Positions 15,876-25,288 of a stretch of 46,577 bases of DNA are shown piece after piece. The first letter of the stretch is position 1; every line of letters begins with the position of its first letter. A program made the translations under genes and the position numbers. The notes below the pieces were generated by a model that was not told where the DNA came from, did no database searches, and worked only from the letters and a program-made list of their open reading frames with translations. The stretch is from positions 1 through 46,577 of the forward strand of contig DAOTTJ010000463.1 of assembly GCA_034437695.1 (NCBI GenBank), in the 5' to 3' direction. Source of the DNA: Paraktedonobacter sp034437695 (lineage in GTDB: Bacteria; Chloroflexota; Ktedonobacteria; Ktedonobacterales; Ktedonobacteraceae).

Positions 15876-18203
15876 ATGGATGTGCAAAGCGCTCCCTCCC
15901 TAAGGATGATGGTTATGGCACTCGAAGGAAAAGAGTTCAGTCACTATCGCATACTCCGACTCATTGGCAAGGGTGGCATGGGTGAGGTCTACCTGGCAGA
16001 GGATACCCAGGTGCAACGCCAGGTTGCGGCCAAAGTGGTGCTGATTGAAGAGGGACAACTTGACCAGGAGACCCTCGTCACTGCGCTCCGACTGTTCCAG
16101 CGCGAGGCCAGAGTCATTGCCAGGCTCGATCACCCTGCCATTCTACCACTCTACGATCATGGAGAAACATCCCTCGAGGCCTTGCGGTTTACCTATCTCA
16201 TCATGCCCTATCGCCCCGAAGGCTCCCTGACGAGCTGGATACGTCAACGAGGCTATCCCCAGAGATTGACTCCACAGCAGATCAGTTATCTGCTTCAGCA
16301 AGCAGGGCAGGCGCTTCAGTACGCTCACGATCACCAGATCATGCATCTGGATATTAAACCAGCCAATTTCTTGATTCGCAGTCTTGATCGCTCCAGTGAT
16401 TTCCCTGACCTGCTGCTCTGCGATTTTGGCATTGCACGCCTGGCCAGCTCGACCACAAGCTCCAGTCAGGGCGTTCGTGGTACTCCCGTCTATATGGCTC
16501 CAGAGCAATGGGCCAATCGCCCTGTCTATGCCAGTGACCAGTACGCTCTGGCAATCATGACCTATGAATTGCTCACGGGGAGTCCACCTTTCAAGGGTCT
16601 ACCCATGAACGTGATGGTTGCCCATTTGCAGGAGCAACCTGCGTCGGTGTGCGACCGCAATGAGTTGTTGCCACCAGCAGTAGACCCGGTGATGCAGCGT
16701 GCACTGGCGAAAAAGCCCGAGGAGCGTTTCCCCACAATCGTCGAGTTTGTCCGGGCATTCCAGGAGGCGCTTGATGCTGGTTCAGACAGGCGGTCGCAGA
16801 TAATTCAGACACCCGCTCCACTGCCTCCGGCCGTTCACAATGCTAGCGCTCCTTCGCACACTTTCCAGCTCCTCCAACCACTGCCTGCTGCGCCGGTTTT
16901 TCCGCTCACGCAGGAGGCGTTAATAACGGCAGCCCCCCACCAGGTTCGTTCCGCGTTCGATCCGGTCACGTTTGTGTCAGTGATACCTGAACCAGTGGCT
17001 CTTTTTCCACAACCTTCTGCTCCCAGCTTGCTGCCAGCGGCATCTCGTCAGCCACAACATCGCAGGCTGCGACTGGTCAGAGCCACTATCGTCCTTCTGC
17101 TCTTGCTCGTTCTGCTCGGCGCAACAGGTCTGGGCATCTATGTGATGACACGTCAGCTCACTGCCCAACCTCAAGGGAGCGCAACGACCCGGCCCCACGT
17201 GCTTACAACAATACAGGCTCGTGAAACTGCGACCGCTATCACTCTGGCCGCTGGGACAACCTGGCAGGCTCAACATTATCCTGCTAGCTCCAATATCTTT
17301 GTGGCGGTGACGTGGGGAGACTCCCAATTTGTGGCGGTGGCAAAGCAAGGTGTGGTGAACGTGATCATGACCTCGCCAGATGGGCATGTCTGGACCCCTC
17401 GGCCGATTCCTCCCGGCGACGATATTTCCAGTGTGACATGGGGAGACTCCCAATTTGTGGCGGTGGGAAAGAAGGGTTCGGCAGGTGTGATCCTGACCTC
17501 GCCCGATGGGCATATCTGGACCCCCCGGCAGCATCCTTCCACGGCCACCATTTTTGGTGTGACATGGGGAGGCTCTCAATTTGTGGCAGTAGGCGAGGAT
17601 CTGGGAGCCTACTATTCCGTGACGGGCGTGATCCTGACCTCGCCAGATGGGCGCACCTGGATGCCCCGGCAGGTCCCTGGCAAGAACAACAACAGCCTCT
17701 CTGGCGTAGCATGGGGGGACTCGCAGTTTGTCGTGTGGGCAGACAACAGCACGCCAAGTGCGATCCTGACCTCATCGGATGGGCGCACCTGGATCTCCCG
17801 ATCCCTCCCTGCTGATCCCGTCGTCAGCATTTCCAGTGTGACGTGGGGCGACTCGCAGTTTGTGGCGGTGGGAAAGAAGGGTTCGACCGGCGTGATCCTG
17901 ACCTCACCGGACGGACAGACGTGGACATCCCAGCAGCTTCCTGTCAGCGATGACCTTACTGGGGTGACATGGGGGGATTCCCAATTTGTGGCGGTGGGAG
18001 ACGCCGTAAGGGGCAACAACATCCCGCAAGGCGTGATTCTGACCTCGCCAGATGGACAGATGTGGACGCCCCAGCAGGTCCCTGGCATTGATGAATATGA
18101 CACTCTCTTAGGTGTGACGTGGGGCGACTCGCAGTTTGTGGTAGTAGGGGATAACATCGGATACTACGCAACTACGGCTGGCACGGTTTTGACCTCACCT
18201 TGA
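15876..18203 (+). CDS. membrane Ser/Thr protein kinase with seven-repeat external sensor domain
   Basis: The 775-residue protein has an N-terminal Hanks-type kinase (residues 24-300): GKGGMGEVYL (31-40), K53, catalytic loop HLDIKPAN (157-164), DFG (183-185) and APEQW (209-213). A proline-rich linker, one membrane helix (about 400-424), and an external part follow, with seven copies of a V-T-W-G-D-S-Q-F-V-A-V-G unit joined by LTSPDG-x-x-W-T. Seven copies suggest a single beta-propeller, probably the ligand sensor. The catalytic loop has HLD where most kinases have HRD; the arginine that reads activation-loop phosphorylation is lost, so regulation may be unusual. A later ATG at 15915 with an AAGG site 14 bases ahead is an equally good start. 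Confidence 0.88.
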   Translation: MDVQSAPSLRMMVMALEGKEFSHYRILRLIGKGGMGEVYLAEDTQVQRQVAAKVVLIEEGQLDQETLVTALRLFQREARVIARLDHPAILPLYDHGETSLEALRFTYLIMPYRPEGSLTSWIRQRGYPQRLTPQQISYLLQQAGQALQYAHDHQIMHLDIKPANFLIRSLDRSSDFPDLLLCDFGIARLASSTTSSSQGVRGTPVYMAPEQWANRPVYASDQYALAIMTYELLTGSPPFKGLPMNVMVAHLQEQPASVCDRNELLPPAVDPVMQRALAKKPEERFPTIVEFVRAFQEALDAGSDRRSQIIQTPAPLPPAVHNASAPSHTFQLLQPLPAAPVFPLTQEALITAAPHQVRSAFDPVTFVSVIPEPVALFPQPSAPSLLPAASRQPQHRRLRLVRATIVLLLLLVLLGATGLGIYVMTRQLTAQPQGSATTRPHVLTTIQARETATAITLAAGTTWQAQHYPASSNIFVAVTWGDSQFVAVAKQGVVNVIMTSPDGHVWTPRPIPPGDDISSVTWGDSQFVAVGKKGSAGVILTSPDGHIWTPRQHPSTATIFGVTWGGSQFVAVGEDLGAYYSVTGVILTSPDGRTWMPRQVPGKNNNSLSGVAWGDSQFVVWADNSTPSAILTSSDGRTWISRSLPADPVVSISSVTWGDSQFVAVGKKGSTGVILTSPDGQTWTSQQLPVSDDLTGVTWGDSQFVAVGDAVRGNNIPQGVILTSPDGQMWTPQQVPGIDEYDTLLGVTWGDSQFVVVGDNIGYYATTAGTVLTSP

Positions 18204-18280
18204 TCCAGGCTGCCCCAGTGTGTACAGGTGCTTCCTCACCAACCATATCCCTTTTTAGCGCTTGCTGAGACTCCACCGCC

Positions 18281-19159
18281 CTACAAGTCTGGTTCCATAG
18301 CAAACAATCGCAGAATTGCCGCGCGGATAGTGGGCCATACAGTTGATCTGGCGTCGATTACTACAAAGTGATCGGCGTTAGGCAGCGTTAGCAGCGTGAT
18401 CTGGTCGCCGGCTGCGGTGGCTTTGCGGACGTAGTCCTCGCTTATGACGAGCGGGACGTTGCGGTCGGTGCTCCCGTGGACGAGAACCTGAGGAACGCCG
18501 AGCGGCAGTTGGGCGGCGGGCGAGGCCGCATGGTAGCGTTCAGGGTAGGTGCGAGGATCGCCGCCGAGCAGTGCTCCGACTGCGTTGTTGCCAAGTCGCA
18601 ACTGCCAGGCGTGTTCTAGATCGTTGACTCCCGCGAGACTGACGACGCCTGTCACGGCGAGCGGCGAACTGTCGATGGCTAGTGGACCGCTGGCGTCAAG
18701 CCGTGCGCGGGCTGCCAGCCAGAGTGCCAGGTGTCCTCCGGCTGAATGGCCGACCGTTACTACGCGTTGCAGATCCAGTGCATAGGTGGTTGCGATAGTC
18801 TGAAGATAGTCAGCGGCGCGAGCTACATCGCGCAGCGTCTCGGGCCAGCCGCCACCGGGATCGCCGATGCGTCGATAGTCGATATTCCATACGGCAATGT
18901 CCTGGCGTACCAGGTCGCCGGCCATCCCTCTCATCAAATCCAGGTCGTATGGCGTGCGCCAGAAGCCGCCGTGGATCAGAAGAACCACGGGGTGTGGTCC
19001 TGAACTGGCCGGCACTGAGAGTTCACCCTCCTGGGAGGTCTGCGGACCATAGGTCAGCCGCACAGCAGACTCGAAGTCTGTCGGATCTTTCTTCATCATG
19101 TTCACTCGCAAAAATTGTACCACGCGTTTGACGCGCTGACCACTCTCTCGCTTTGCCAT
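18281..19159 (-). CDS. alpha/beta hydrolase, probable arylformamidase
   Basis: The 292-residue enzyme has the oxyanion motif HGGFW (63-67), nucleophile S139 in GHSAGGHLALWLA, an aspartate in GSTDRNVPL and a histidine in NADHFVVID. The HGG-aromatic-W motif is characteristic of kynurenine formamidase of the animal/AFMID type, and the gene follows kynureninase by 81 bases on the same strand, which strongly favours N-formylkynurenine hydrolysis to kynurenine. General carboxylesterase is the alternative. The ATG at 19159 has a GAGGATAAGG site; a second start at residue 21 is possible, since the family usually begins near there. Confidence 0.72.
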   Translation of the reverse strand: MAKRESGQRVKRVVQFLRVNMMKKDPTDFESAVRLTYGPQTSQEGELSVPASSGPHPVVLLIHGGFWRTPYDLDLMRGMAGDLVRQDIAVWNIDYRRIGDPGGGWPETLRDVARAADYLQTIATTYALDLQRVVTVGHSAGGHLALWLAARARLDASGPLAIDSSPLAVTGVVSLAGVNDLEHAWQLRLGNNAVGALLGGDPRTYPERYHAASPAAQLPLGVPQVLVHGSTDRNVPLVISEDYVRKATAAGDQITLLTLPNADHFVVIDARSTVWPTIRAAILRLFAMEPDL

Positions 19160-19240
19160 TGCCTTATCCTCGCTCGGATCAGCCAGGGACTTGTCGCCCC
19201 TGACTATCCCACTTTTGCCGATGTAGGTGAAACGTTCTGC

Positions 19241-20506
19241 TCAGGTCACGATAGGCCCCTCCAGCGAGTAGGTTTCGTAGAGACGATGGGTGACAATCCG
19301 CTGGAGATGGGTCATCGTTCTATAGATATCGTGAAACGAGGTATAGAGCGGCGCAATCCCCAGGCGGATATTGTCGGGCGCACGGAAGTCGGGCAGTACG
19401 CCCGCGTCGAGTAAGGCCTGCGCGATGCGCAATCCTTCGTCGTGACCCAGCGAGACGTGCGAGCCGCGTTGCTCGACCTTGCGCGGCGAGTTAAGGCGAA
19501 AGCCGAGCGGCTGGAGCAGTATCTCCCACAGGGCAATCAGGTATTCACTGAGCCGCTCCGATCTGGCTCGCAGACGTTCCAGACCGGCTTCGAGCAGCAG
19601 ATCGACGCCTGCTTCGATGGGTGCAAGCGAGAGAATAGGCGGGGTGCCACTTAAAAAGCTGCGCAGTCCCGCCGTCGGCTGGTAGGCCAGCGCAAACTGG
19701 AACGGGTCTTGCTGACCCATCCAACCGTTGATCGGGTTACTCAGTCGAGCCTGCCAGTCACGGCGTATATAGAGGAAAGCGGGCGCACCCGGTCCTCCGT
19801 TGAGATACTTGTACGTACACCCGATAGCGAGGTCGGCCTGCGCGGCGTTGAGGTCGAGAGGGACGGCCCCGACCGAGTGGCTGAGGTCCCAGAGCACCAG
19901 TGCGCCAACGGCATGAGCGGCGGCCGTGATGGCCGTCATATCGTAGAGATAGCTGCTCTTGAAGGTCGTGTGCGAGAGGACGACCAGCGCAACCCGCTCG
20001 TCGAGGCAGGCCTGGATGGCGGCTGCTGGACCATGAATGCCGTCCGGCGCTGCGATCGTTTCGATGCAGTGGCGTTGCGCGAGCAACTGCACCGCCCCCT
20101 GCAAGACGTAGAGGTCCGATGGAAAATTGAGGTTGTCGGTCACAATGCGCAGTCGATTTGGCTGCGCCCGGAGCGCGGCGACAACCAGCTTGAACAGATT
20201 GACCGAGGTCGAGTCCGCAACAATTACCTCGTCCGCCTGAGCACCAAGCAGACAAGCAATCCTGGCTCCGATCCGCTCCGGGGCGTTAAACCAGCCCTCG
20301 TTCCAACTGCGAATCAGACGCTCTCCCCACTGGTGCACGACCAGGTCGTCGGCGAGTGCGACCGTCGCGCGGGGCAGGCGTCCAAGCGAGTTGCCGTCCA
20401 TATAGATGGGACCCGCTTCAGCAATCACAAAACGAGCACGAAAGCCTGCCAGCGGATCGTTTGCGTCCAGCTTTGTCGCGTATGCTTCATCGACAGGTAG
20501 GGTCAT
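19241..20506 (-). CDS. kynU: kynureninase
   Basis: The 421-residue PLP enzyme matches kynureninase throughout: MDGNSLGRLPR (36-46), RSWNEGWFNAPERIG (66-80), a VADSTSVNLFKL motif, WDLSHSVGAVPLDLN with the pyridine-nitrogen aspartate D207, and TYKYLNGGPGAPAFLY with the PLP lysine K233. It cleaves kynurenine to anthranilate and alanine (or 3-hydroxykynurenine to 3-hydroxyanthranilate). Length is normal for the family. It is followed by the likely formamidase, giving two of the three steps of oxidative tryptophan breakdown; tryptophan 2,3-dioxygenase is not in the window. The histidine kinase gene ends 54 bases upstream. Confidence 0.92.
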   Translation of the reverse strand: MTLPVDEAYATKLDANDPLAGFRARFVIAEAGPIYMDGNSLGRLPRATVALADDLVVHQWGERLIRSWNEGWFNAPERIGARIACLLGAQADEVIVADSTSVNLFKLVVAALRAQPNRLRIVTDNLNFPSDLYVLQGAVQLLAQRHCIETIAAPDGIHGPAAAIQACLDERVALVVLSHTTFKSSYLYDMTAITAAAHAVGALVLWDLSHSVGAVPLDLNAAQADLAIGCTYKYLNGGPGAPAFLYIRRDWQARLSNPINGWMGQQDPFQFALAYQPTAGLRSFLSGTPPILSLAPIEAGVDLLLEAGLERLRARSERLSEYLIALWEILLQPLGFRLNSPRKVEQRGSHVSLGHDEGLRIAQALLDAGVLPDFRAPDNIRLGIAPLYTSFHDIYRTMTHLQRIVTHRLYETYSLEGPIVT

Positions 20507-20560
20507 ACAGGCGTTTTCCTTCTAGAGAATATATAGAAAGTTGATAATACGCAGTGATTG

Positions 20561-22225
20561 TCACCTGCGAGGTGTGGGAGGGGGTTGGAGCAGAGGAAGG
20601 AGGATCGTAAAGGTTGATCCCAGACCGGGCTGACTTTCTACCCAGACCTGTCCGCCGTGGCGGGCGATGATCTGTTTGACCAGGTACAGGCCGATGCCCA
20701 GGCCACTGATCGCGCTATCTGGCTGCGGTGAGCGATAGAAGCGTTCAAAGACGTGCGGCAGATCCTCCGCTGTAATGCCGAGGCCTGGATCGGTTACCCA
20801 GAGTCTGGCGCGTCTGGGCATGTGGCCATCGCACACAAGGCCGATCTGGATATCGCCTCCTGCGGGGCTATATTTGATAGCATTGCTAATCAACTGGCGG
20901 ATGGCCTGGGTCAGACGTAGTCTATCGATCTGTGCGAAGCAGCCATCCGTGCGGATCTCATCGTCCAGCAGTAGGTGCAGACTATGTTTTGTCGAGATCT
21001 GAGCCTGTGTCTCTACTAGTAAAGCGAGCAGCGAAGCCAGATTGTAGTTGCCGGTCTGGATAGTAAGCTGATCCTGGTCCAGCGAAGCCAGGTCCAGCAT
21101 CTCGTCGATCAAAAAGGCCATCTGTTCCGCCTCGGCGCTGATATAGGTTGCGGCGCGATGCAAAAATGTCCGATCAAACGTATCTGGGCTATTCTCCTCC
21201 AATTGTCGCTCCAACATCTCCGCATACCCGAGAACGCTCGTCAGAGGTGTTCTGAGTTCATGACTTGCCAGGGCCAGAAAAGCGTTTTTGTTCTGTTCCA
21301 GATGTTTTTGCACGGTGATATCTTGTACAATCAGAATAGCCCCTACGATCGCGCCGCTCTGGTCCGTACGCAGAGGCGAACACGAGCAGAGCACAGGAAC
21401 GCGGGTGCGATTTGGGCGCACAACTACCGTTTCTCTACCATGAAGTGTTTCGCCATTGAGCGCGTGAACGATGGCAAACGTCCAGAAAAAGTTTACCGTT
21501 TCGCCTTCCGGGAGATTCTGGTATTCTGGTCCGGGCAGTGGAAGCGGTGCGTTGAGCAGTTCCTGTAGATCCATACCCAGGATGTGCGCGGCGATTGGAT
21601 TGACATAGCGGATCAAGCCAGCGTGAGCCTCGGCGATAATAATGCCTTCGGGCAACTGGTCAAGAATAGCGCCAAAGTGGCGGCGCTCTCTCCGTTCGCG
21701 CTCGATTGCGCGGTGCAAACGCGCCCGCGAGAGCGCATCGGCCAGGTGTAAACCACAACTGCTCAGCAGGATAAAATCGGTCTGCGAGAGCAGAAAGGAA
21801 GTAGTAAACTCGGCCAGGAGTAGCCCTTCAAACGTTCCCTGACACCAGAGTGGCAGACACAGACAACTCCGTGTGTTCGGGTCGACAAAGGGCGCAATCT
21901 CTTGCGTCACCTCGGAAGAGTGGATATTCTGGAAGAGCAAAGGCGTACGTTGTTTCTGCGGCCAGGGAAAATGCTTCCAGGTAGATACCTCGGCAACAAA
22001 CTCAGCCGGGGGCGTCTTCCTGGCGCGAGCCAGCAGGTGTAAGGCATGTGCCGACGCGACCGGCTGGTACAGCGAAAGAATAGACGTTTCCAGAGCGTTG
22101 CTGAGAATTTTTGTCGCAAACTCACCGATCTGACGTATATCAACCGTAGCCTGTACCTTGTCAGCAAATGTTTGCAAGATGGTAAAATGAGTAGACGTGA
22201 TGGAAAAATCTATAGCGTCATCCAT
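20561..22225 (-). CDS. GAF-PAS sensor histidine kinase
   Basis: The 554-residue soluble kinase has a GAF-like domain (about 17-168), a PAS domain (about 182-308, ending IVQDITVQK), a HisKA dimer domain with phosphoacceptor H322 in SHELRTPLTSVLG, and a HATPase domain with N-box QLISNAIKYSP, G1 VTDPGLGI, F-box FERFYR and G2 GLGIGLYLVKQI. There is no membrane segment, so it should sense an internal signal. No response regulator is nearby, so it is an orphan. Its 3' end is 54 bases from kynU on the same strand, so some cotranscription is possible. GGAAGGGAAGAGAC precedes the ATG. Confidence 0.9.
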   Translation of the reverse strand: MDDAIDFSITSTHFTILQTFADKVQATVDIRQIGEFATKILSNALETSILSLYQPVASAHALHLLARARKTPPAEFVAEVSTWKHFPWPQKQRTPLLFQNIHSSEVTQEIAPFVDPNTRSCLCLPLWCQGTFEGLLLAEFTTSFLLSQTDFILLSSCGLHLADALSRARLHRAIERERRERRHFGAILDQLPEGIIIAEAHAGLIRYVNPIAAHILGMDLQELLNAPLPLPGPEYQNLPEGETVNFFWTFAIVHALNGETLHGRETVVVRPNRTRVPVLCSCSPLRTDQSGAIVGAILIVQDITVQKHLEQNKNAFLALASHELRTPLTSVLGYAEMLERQLEENSPDTFDRTFLHRAATYISAEAEQMAFLIDEMLDLASLDQDQLTIQTGNYNLASLLALLVETQAQISTKHSLHLLLDDEIRTDGCFAQIDRLRLTQAIRQLISNAIKYSPAGGDIQIGLVCDGHMPRRARLWVTDPGLGITAEDLPHVFERFYRSPQPDSAISGLGIGLYLVKQIIARHGGQVWVESQPGLGSTFTILLPLLQPPPTPRR

Positions 22226-22585
22226 GTCTCTTCCCTTCCTGAATTAGCCAGGAAAATATTTGACAAAGTAGAGCTTCCCCGTGCTGGGAACTCGTTGCAT
22301 TTTTGCTTTTTATGTACACAAACGGTCTCACCTGCATGCAAGAACAGGTGATGCCCGGAGACAAGACTGGCTTGTTGGCACTGCATCTCTCAAAGAGGAG
22401 GAGCAACGAGAACGGAAAAGCATTTTGTCTCCCTATGGTATCACAGTTTTTGCCGTTGTTATAGGCGTGCTATACTTAGGGTCGGGACTTTTCTATGCGA
22501 GCGAGAAGGGGTCATCCCCTACCTGACGCGATTGCAAGCTGGTGCGTTACGCGAAAAACATAGTTCTGGGAAAAGGATAAAGTAG
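22226..22585. other. divergent intergenic region with a possible short membrane ORF
   Basis: This 360-base gap lies between the histidine kinase and the methyltransferase. A TATACT at 22471-22476 with TTTTGC 17 bases upstream is a possible promoter for the latter. A frame at 22281-22526 ends in a convincing membrane-helix stretch (YGITVFAVVIGVLYLGSG), but its start is unclear: only a GTG far upstream or a TTG near 22424. I do not call it a gene. Confidence 0.3.
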
Positions 22586-23488
22586 ATGGCATCATCCGAT
22601 CAGCAAGGTCCATACAGAGAAGACCAGTCTTTCGCTAAAGCAGAGACCACCTATTTTCTTGATCAAGAGAATATTGCCGAGATGGCTCGCATACAACTTC
22701 AGAGCCGTCTGATGACGGAAGGGATGGGTGGGATTCTGCCAGAATTTGACAATCAGTTTCCCAAGACATATCGGAGAGTGATCGACTTGTGTTGCGGTAC
22801 AGGCGATTGGGCCTGGCAGGTGGCTCAGGAGTACGCGGCCATCGAAGTAGTTGGCCTGGATTGCAGTGAAGGCATGCTTGCCTATGCCCGCGAAACTGCC
22901 CGCGAGAAGCAGATAGAGAATGTGCATTTTCTCGCGGGCAATGTTCTTCTCCCATTGCCATTCCCCGATAATTCTTTCGACATGGTCAATGCGAGATTTC
23001 TGATTGGTGCCTTGCGCCGCCAACAGTGGCCCGTTTTTATGCGCGAGTGTGTACGGATCTTGCGCCCCGGAGGGATGCTGCGCCTGACCGAGGGCGATCG
23101 CGCGGGCTGGACGAATAAGGCGGGGTGCGAGCAGATTGCTACGTGGGCTGTGGCTTTTTTTCTCGGTAGTCAGTATGGCTTTGGCAACGATCGCGACTCG
23201 GTTGGTTTGACCGCCATCCTTCCGTCTCTCTTAGAACAGGCAGGCTGCGAACAGATAAGTAAGTACGTCTATGAACTGGACTTTTCTTATGGCACCGATC
23301 TCTATGAGAGCCAGTGCCAGAACTGGCGCATCGCCTACGTGCAGATCCAGCCACGGCTGGTCAAACTGGGCATCGCTACCGACGCCGAGTTTGAGGCCGC
23401 CTATCAGCAGATGCTCGATGAGATTGCCGAACCTGATTTCCAGGGCGCGACCAGACTTATGACGGCGATTGGCTATAAAGCCAGGTAA
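22586..23488 (+). CDS. class I SAM-dependent methyltransferase
   Basis: The 300-residue enzyme has the SAM-binding motif I VIDLCCGTGDWAWQVA (65-80), an acidic residue in VVGLDCSEGML, motif II around LPFPDNSFDMVNARFLIGAL and motif III RILRPGGMLRLTEGD. An N-terminal extension (TYFLDQENIAEMARIQLQSR) and an all-helical C-terminus ending FQGATRLMTAIGYKAR flank the core. The substrate is not predictable; small molecule or quinone-like methylation are both possible. An AAAGGA site precedes the ATG. It is followed after 91 bases by a sigma factor on the same strand. Confidence 0.85.
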   Translation: MASSDQQGPYREDQSFAKAETTYFLDQENIAEMARIQLQSRLMTEGMGGILPEFDNQFPKTYRRVIDLCCGTGDWAWQVAQEYAAIEVVGLDCSEGMLAYARETAREKQIENVHFLAGNVLLPLPFPDNSFDMVNARFLIGALRRQQWPVFMRECVRILRPGGMLRLTEGDRAGWTNKAGCEQIATWAVAFFLGSQYGFGNDRDSVGLTAILPSLLEQAGCEQISKYVYELDFSYGTDLYESQCQNWRIAYVQIQPRLVKLGIATDAEFEAAYQQMLDEIAEPDFQGATRLMTAIGYKAR

Positions 23489-23579
23489 CGCACCGCACCA
23501 GTGCTCGGTCTAGGCGACGATTGCCTGGCTTCTTTCCATCAGACTCGGCTCGGAGGGAGAGAGAAAGAGAAACTATACA

Positions 23580-24593
23580 GTGGAGCTTCCAATCCAGACG
23601 ACGCTGGTGCTCGCCGCTCAGGCTGGCGATCAGCAGGCTTTTGAGTCCCTGGTGGGACTCTATCGCGGTGCATTGCTCGTACACTGCTATCGGATGCTGG
23701 GTTCGCTCCACGACGCCGAGGACCTCGTGCAGGAGACCTTGCTGCGGGCATGGGAGCGACGTGCAACGCTTACGAGTCCGGGGTCGTATCGCGCCTGGCT
23801 GTATCGCATCGCTACCAATCTGTGCCTCAATATGCTCACTCGTGCTCCCAGGCGCTCTTTACCACACGACATCCGTCCACAGAGCGATTCTGGTAGCCCT
23901 CTGTCGCCCCCACTGCGCGAGCCGATCTGGCTGGAACCGTTTCCTGATGATCTCCTCGCCGATCAATACGCCAATCCAGAAGATCTCGCTCTCCAGCGTG
24001 AACATCTCACTCTGGCTTTTCTAGTGGCGCTCCAACACTTAACGCCCGTGCAACGCGCGATCCTGCTCTTGCGCGAAGTGCTGGACTGGCCAGCGGTTGA
24101 AGTCGCCGCATGGCTCAATCTCTCGGTTCCCGCTGTCAATAGCGCCTTGCAGCGTGCTCGACGCGCTTTACGCCAACTCCACCAGCATAGCGAGATCCCC
24201 CAATTGGAGTCTCGCGTCTCTGTGCAAGATCTGCTCAAGCGTTATATTGCCCTGTGGGAGGAAGCGGATATCCCTGGACTCGTGGCCCTTCTGCGCGAGG
24301 ATGCCTGGTTCAGTATGCCTCCAGTTCCTACCTGGTTCCAGGGACGAGCGACCATCGCTACGGTGCTTTCGACAAGAATCTTTGTATCTGCCAGACAATG
24401 GCGTCTTGTTCCGACTCACGCCAATGGCAGCCCGGCCTTCGTCGTCTACCAGCAGGAGGCCGTGACCGGCATATATCGCTTCGGCGGCTTGTTTATCCTG
24501 GGTGTGGTTGGCGAGCAGATTGGTAGCATCGTTGCGTTCGTGGACCTGTCCAGTCTCTCTGCCTTTGCACTTTCGCCTACCCTTCCTTTCTGA
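23580..24593 (+). CDS. ECF sigma factor with C-terminal SnoaL-like domain
   Basis: The 337-residue protein has sigma region 2 (FESLVGLYRGALLVHCYRML, HDAEDLVQETLLRAWERR) and region 4 (LTPVQRAILLLREVLDWPAV, LNLSVPAVNSALQRARRALR), then a SnoaL-like domain (LLKRYIALWEEADIPGLVAL, SMPPVPTWFQGRATI). The layout matches the SigG/SigX5-like ECF groups, where the SnoaL domain replaces or modulates an anti-sigma factor. No anti-sigma gene is adjacent, in keeping with this. The start is GTG at 23580; a purine-rich GGAGGGAGAGAG lies somewhat far upstream, so the exact start is uncertain. An 11-bp hairpin follows. Confidence 0.87.
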   Translation: MELPIQTTLVLAAQAGDQQAFESLVGLYRGALLVHCYRMLGSLHDAEDLVQETLLRAWERRATLTSPGSYRAWLYRIATNLCLNMLTRAPRRSLPHDIRPQSDSGSPLSPPLREPIWLEPFPDDLLADQYANPEDLALQREHLTLAFLVALQHLTPVQRAILLLREVLDWPAVEVAAWLNLSVPAVNSALQRARRALRQLHQHSEIPQLESRVSVQDLLKRYIALWEEADIPGLVALLREDAWFSMPPVPTWFQGRATIATVLSTRIFVSARQWRLVPTHANGSPAFVVYQQEAVTGIYRFGGLFILGVVGEQIGSIVAFVDLSSLSAFALSPTLPF

Positions 24594-24608
24594 TTGTGTG
24601 CCAGCCTC

Positions 24609-24643
24609 AAGGGCGAGTTCAGTATCCCAGCAAACTCGCCCTT
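24609..24643 (+). terminator. hairpin after the sigma factor
   Basis: A perfect 11-bp stem (AAGGGCGAGTT at 24609-24619, AACTCGCCCTT at 24633-24643) with a 13-base loop lies between the convergent sigma factor and DUF2269 genes. No T-run follows on the plus strand. Confidence 0.45.
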
Positions 24644-24700
24644 GTCTCGGCGTTGCTCAGTTGATGACGCTTACCTTTGAAGCATCCACACGCGTACCAA

Positions 24701-25288
24701 TCAAGATCGCTTCCCGAGCAGAGCGCTCGCCTGAGCGTCGGCTGGATGCCTTCTCTGGCCCCAGGGCTTAAAGATCGAGACCACAATCACTACCGCCAGT
24801 GAGGTGAGTTGTAAGCAGATGCCGATGAACATCAGCGTACGGTTGTTGAGGTAAGCCGGATTGGTGAATGCCTGGAGACCGTGCGCGGCGGTCAGTGCAA
24901 TGGTCTGCGTGTTCCAGCGAATGACTATGAGGTCTATAACGACGCAGAGAACAGCGATGATCTCTTTGACGTTAATCCAGTAAAACCTGAGCAGCCCCCA
25001 CTGGGTCAGCACAGCAAGGGAAATACCAGTGAGCAGAGAGCCAGCCGCGCCCCCTCTGAGCAGCGTCTTTTCCAGTGTATCAGCAAAGACATAGGTCGCG
25101 TTGAGCAGGTGCGGGTCGGTGCTGAATAATGCAATGATGTTTAAAATCAGGCAGCAGAGACCGCCGCCGAACCAGGCTGCCATAAAAAAAAGATGTACCA
25201 CAAGCAGCCATCTTTTTTGTGTGATGGTGATTGTATTGCGCTTCGTGTTTGCCCGTCTTTTCGGGATCACATCTAAGAGCGATGCCAT
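24701..25288 (-). CDS. DUF2269-type integral membrane protein
   Basis: The 195-residue protein has about four membrane helices: WLLVVHLFFMAAWFGGGLCC, a short one near LLRGGAAGSLLTGISLAVL, IIAVLCVVIDLIVIRW and LMFIGICLQLTSLAVVIVV. The first helix with its histidine and W-F-G-G is typical of DUF2269-like proteins, whose function is unknown (haem-related redox roles have been suggested for relatives). I start it at the ATG at 25288, which has a GAAAGGAC site, rather than 60 bases upstream where there is none. Transcribed alone. Confidence 0.72.
   Translation of the reverse strand: MASLLDVIPKRRANTKRNTITITQKRWLLVVHLFFMAAWFGGGLCCLILNIIALFSTDPHLLNATYVFADTLEKTLLRGGAAGSLLTGISLAVLTQWGLLRFYWINVKEIIAVLCVVIDLIVIRWNTQTIALTAAHGLQAFTNPAYLNNRTLMFIGICLQLTSLAVVIVVSIFKPWGQRRHPADAQASALLGKRS

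Noticed and set aside
19709..20500. 263-residue plus-strand open frame
   Set aside because: It is antisense to kynU, whose motifs are complete.
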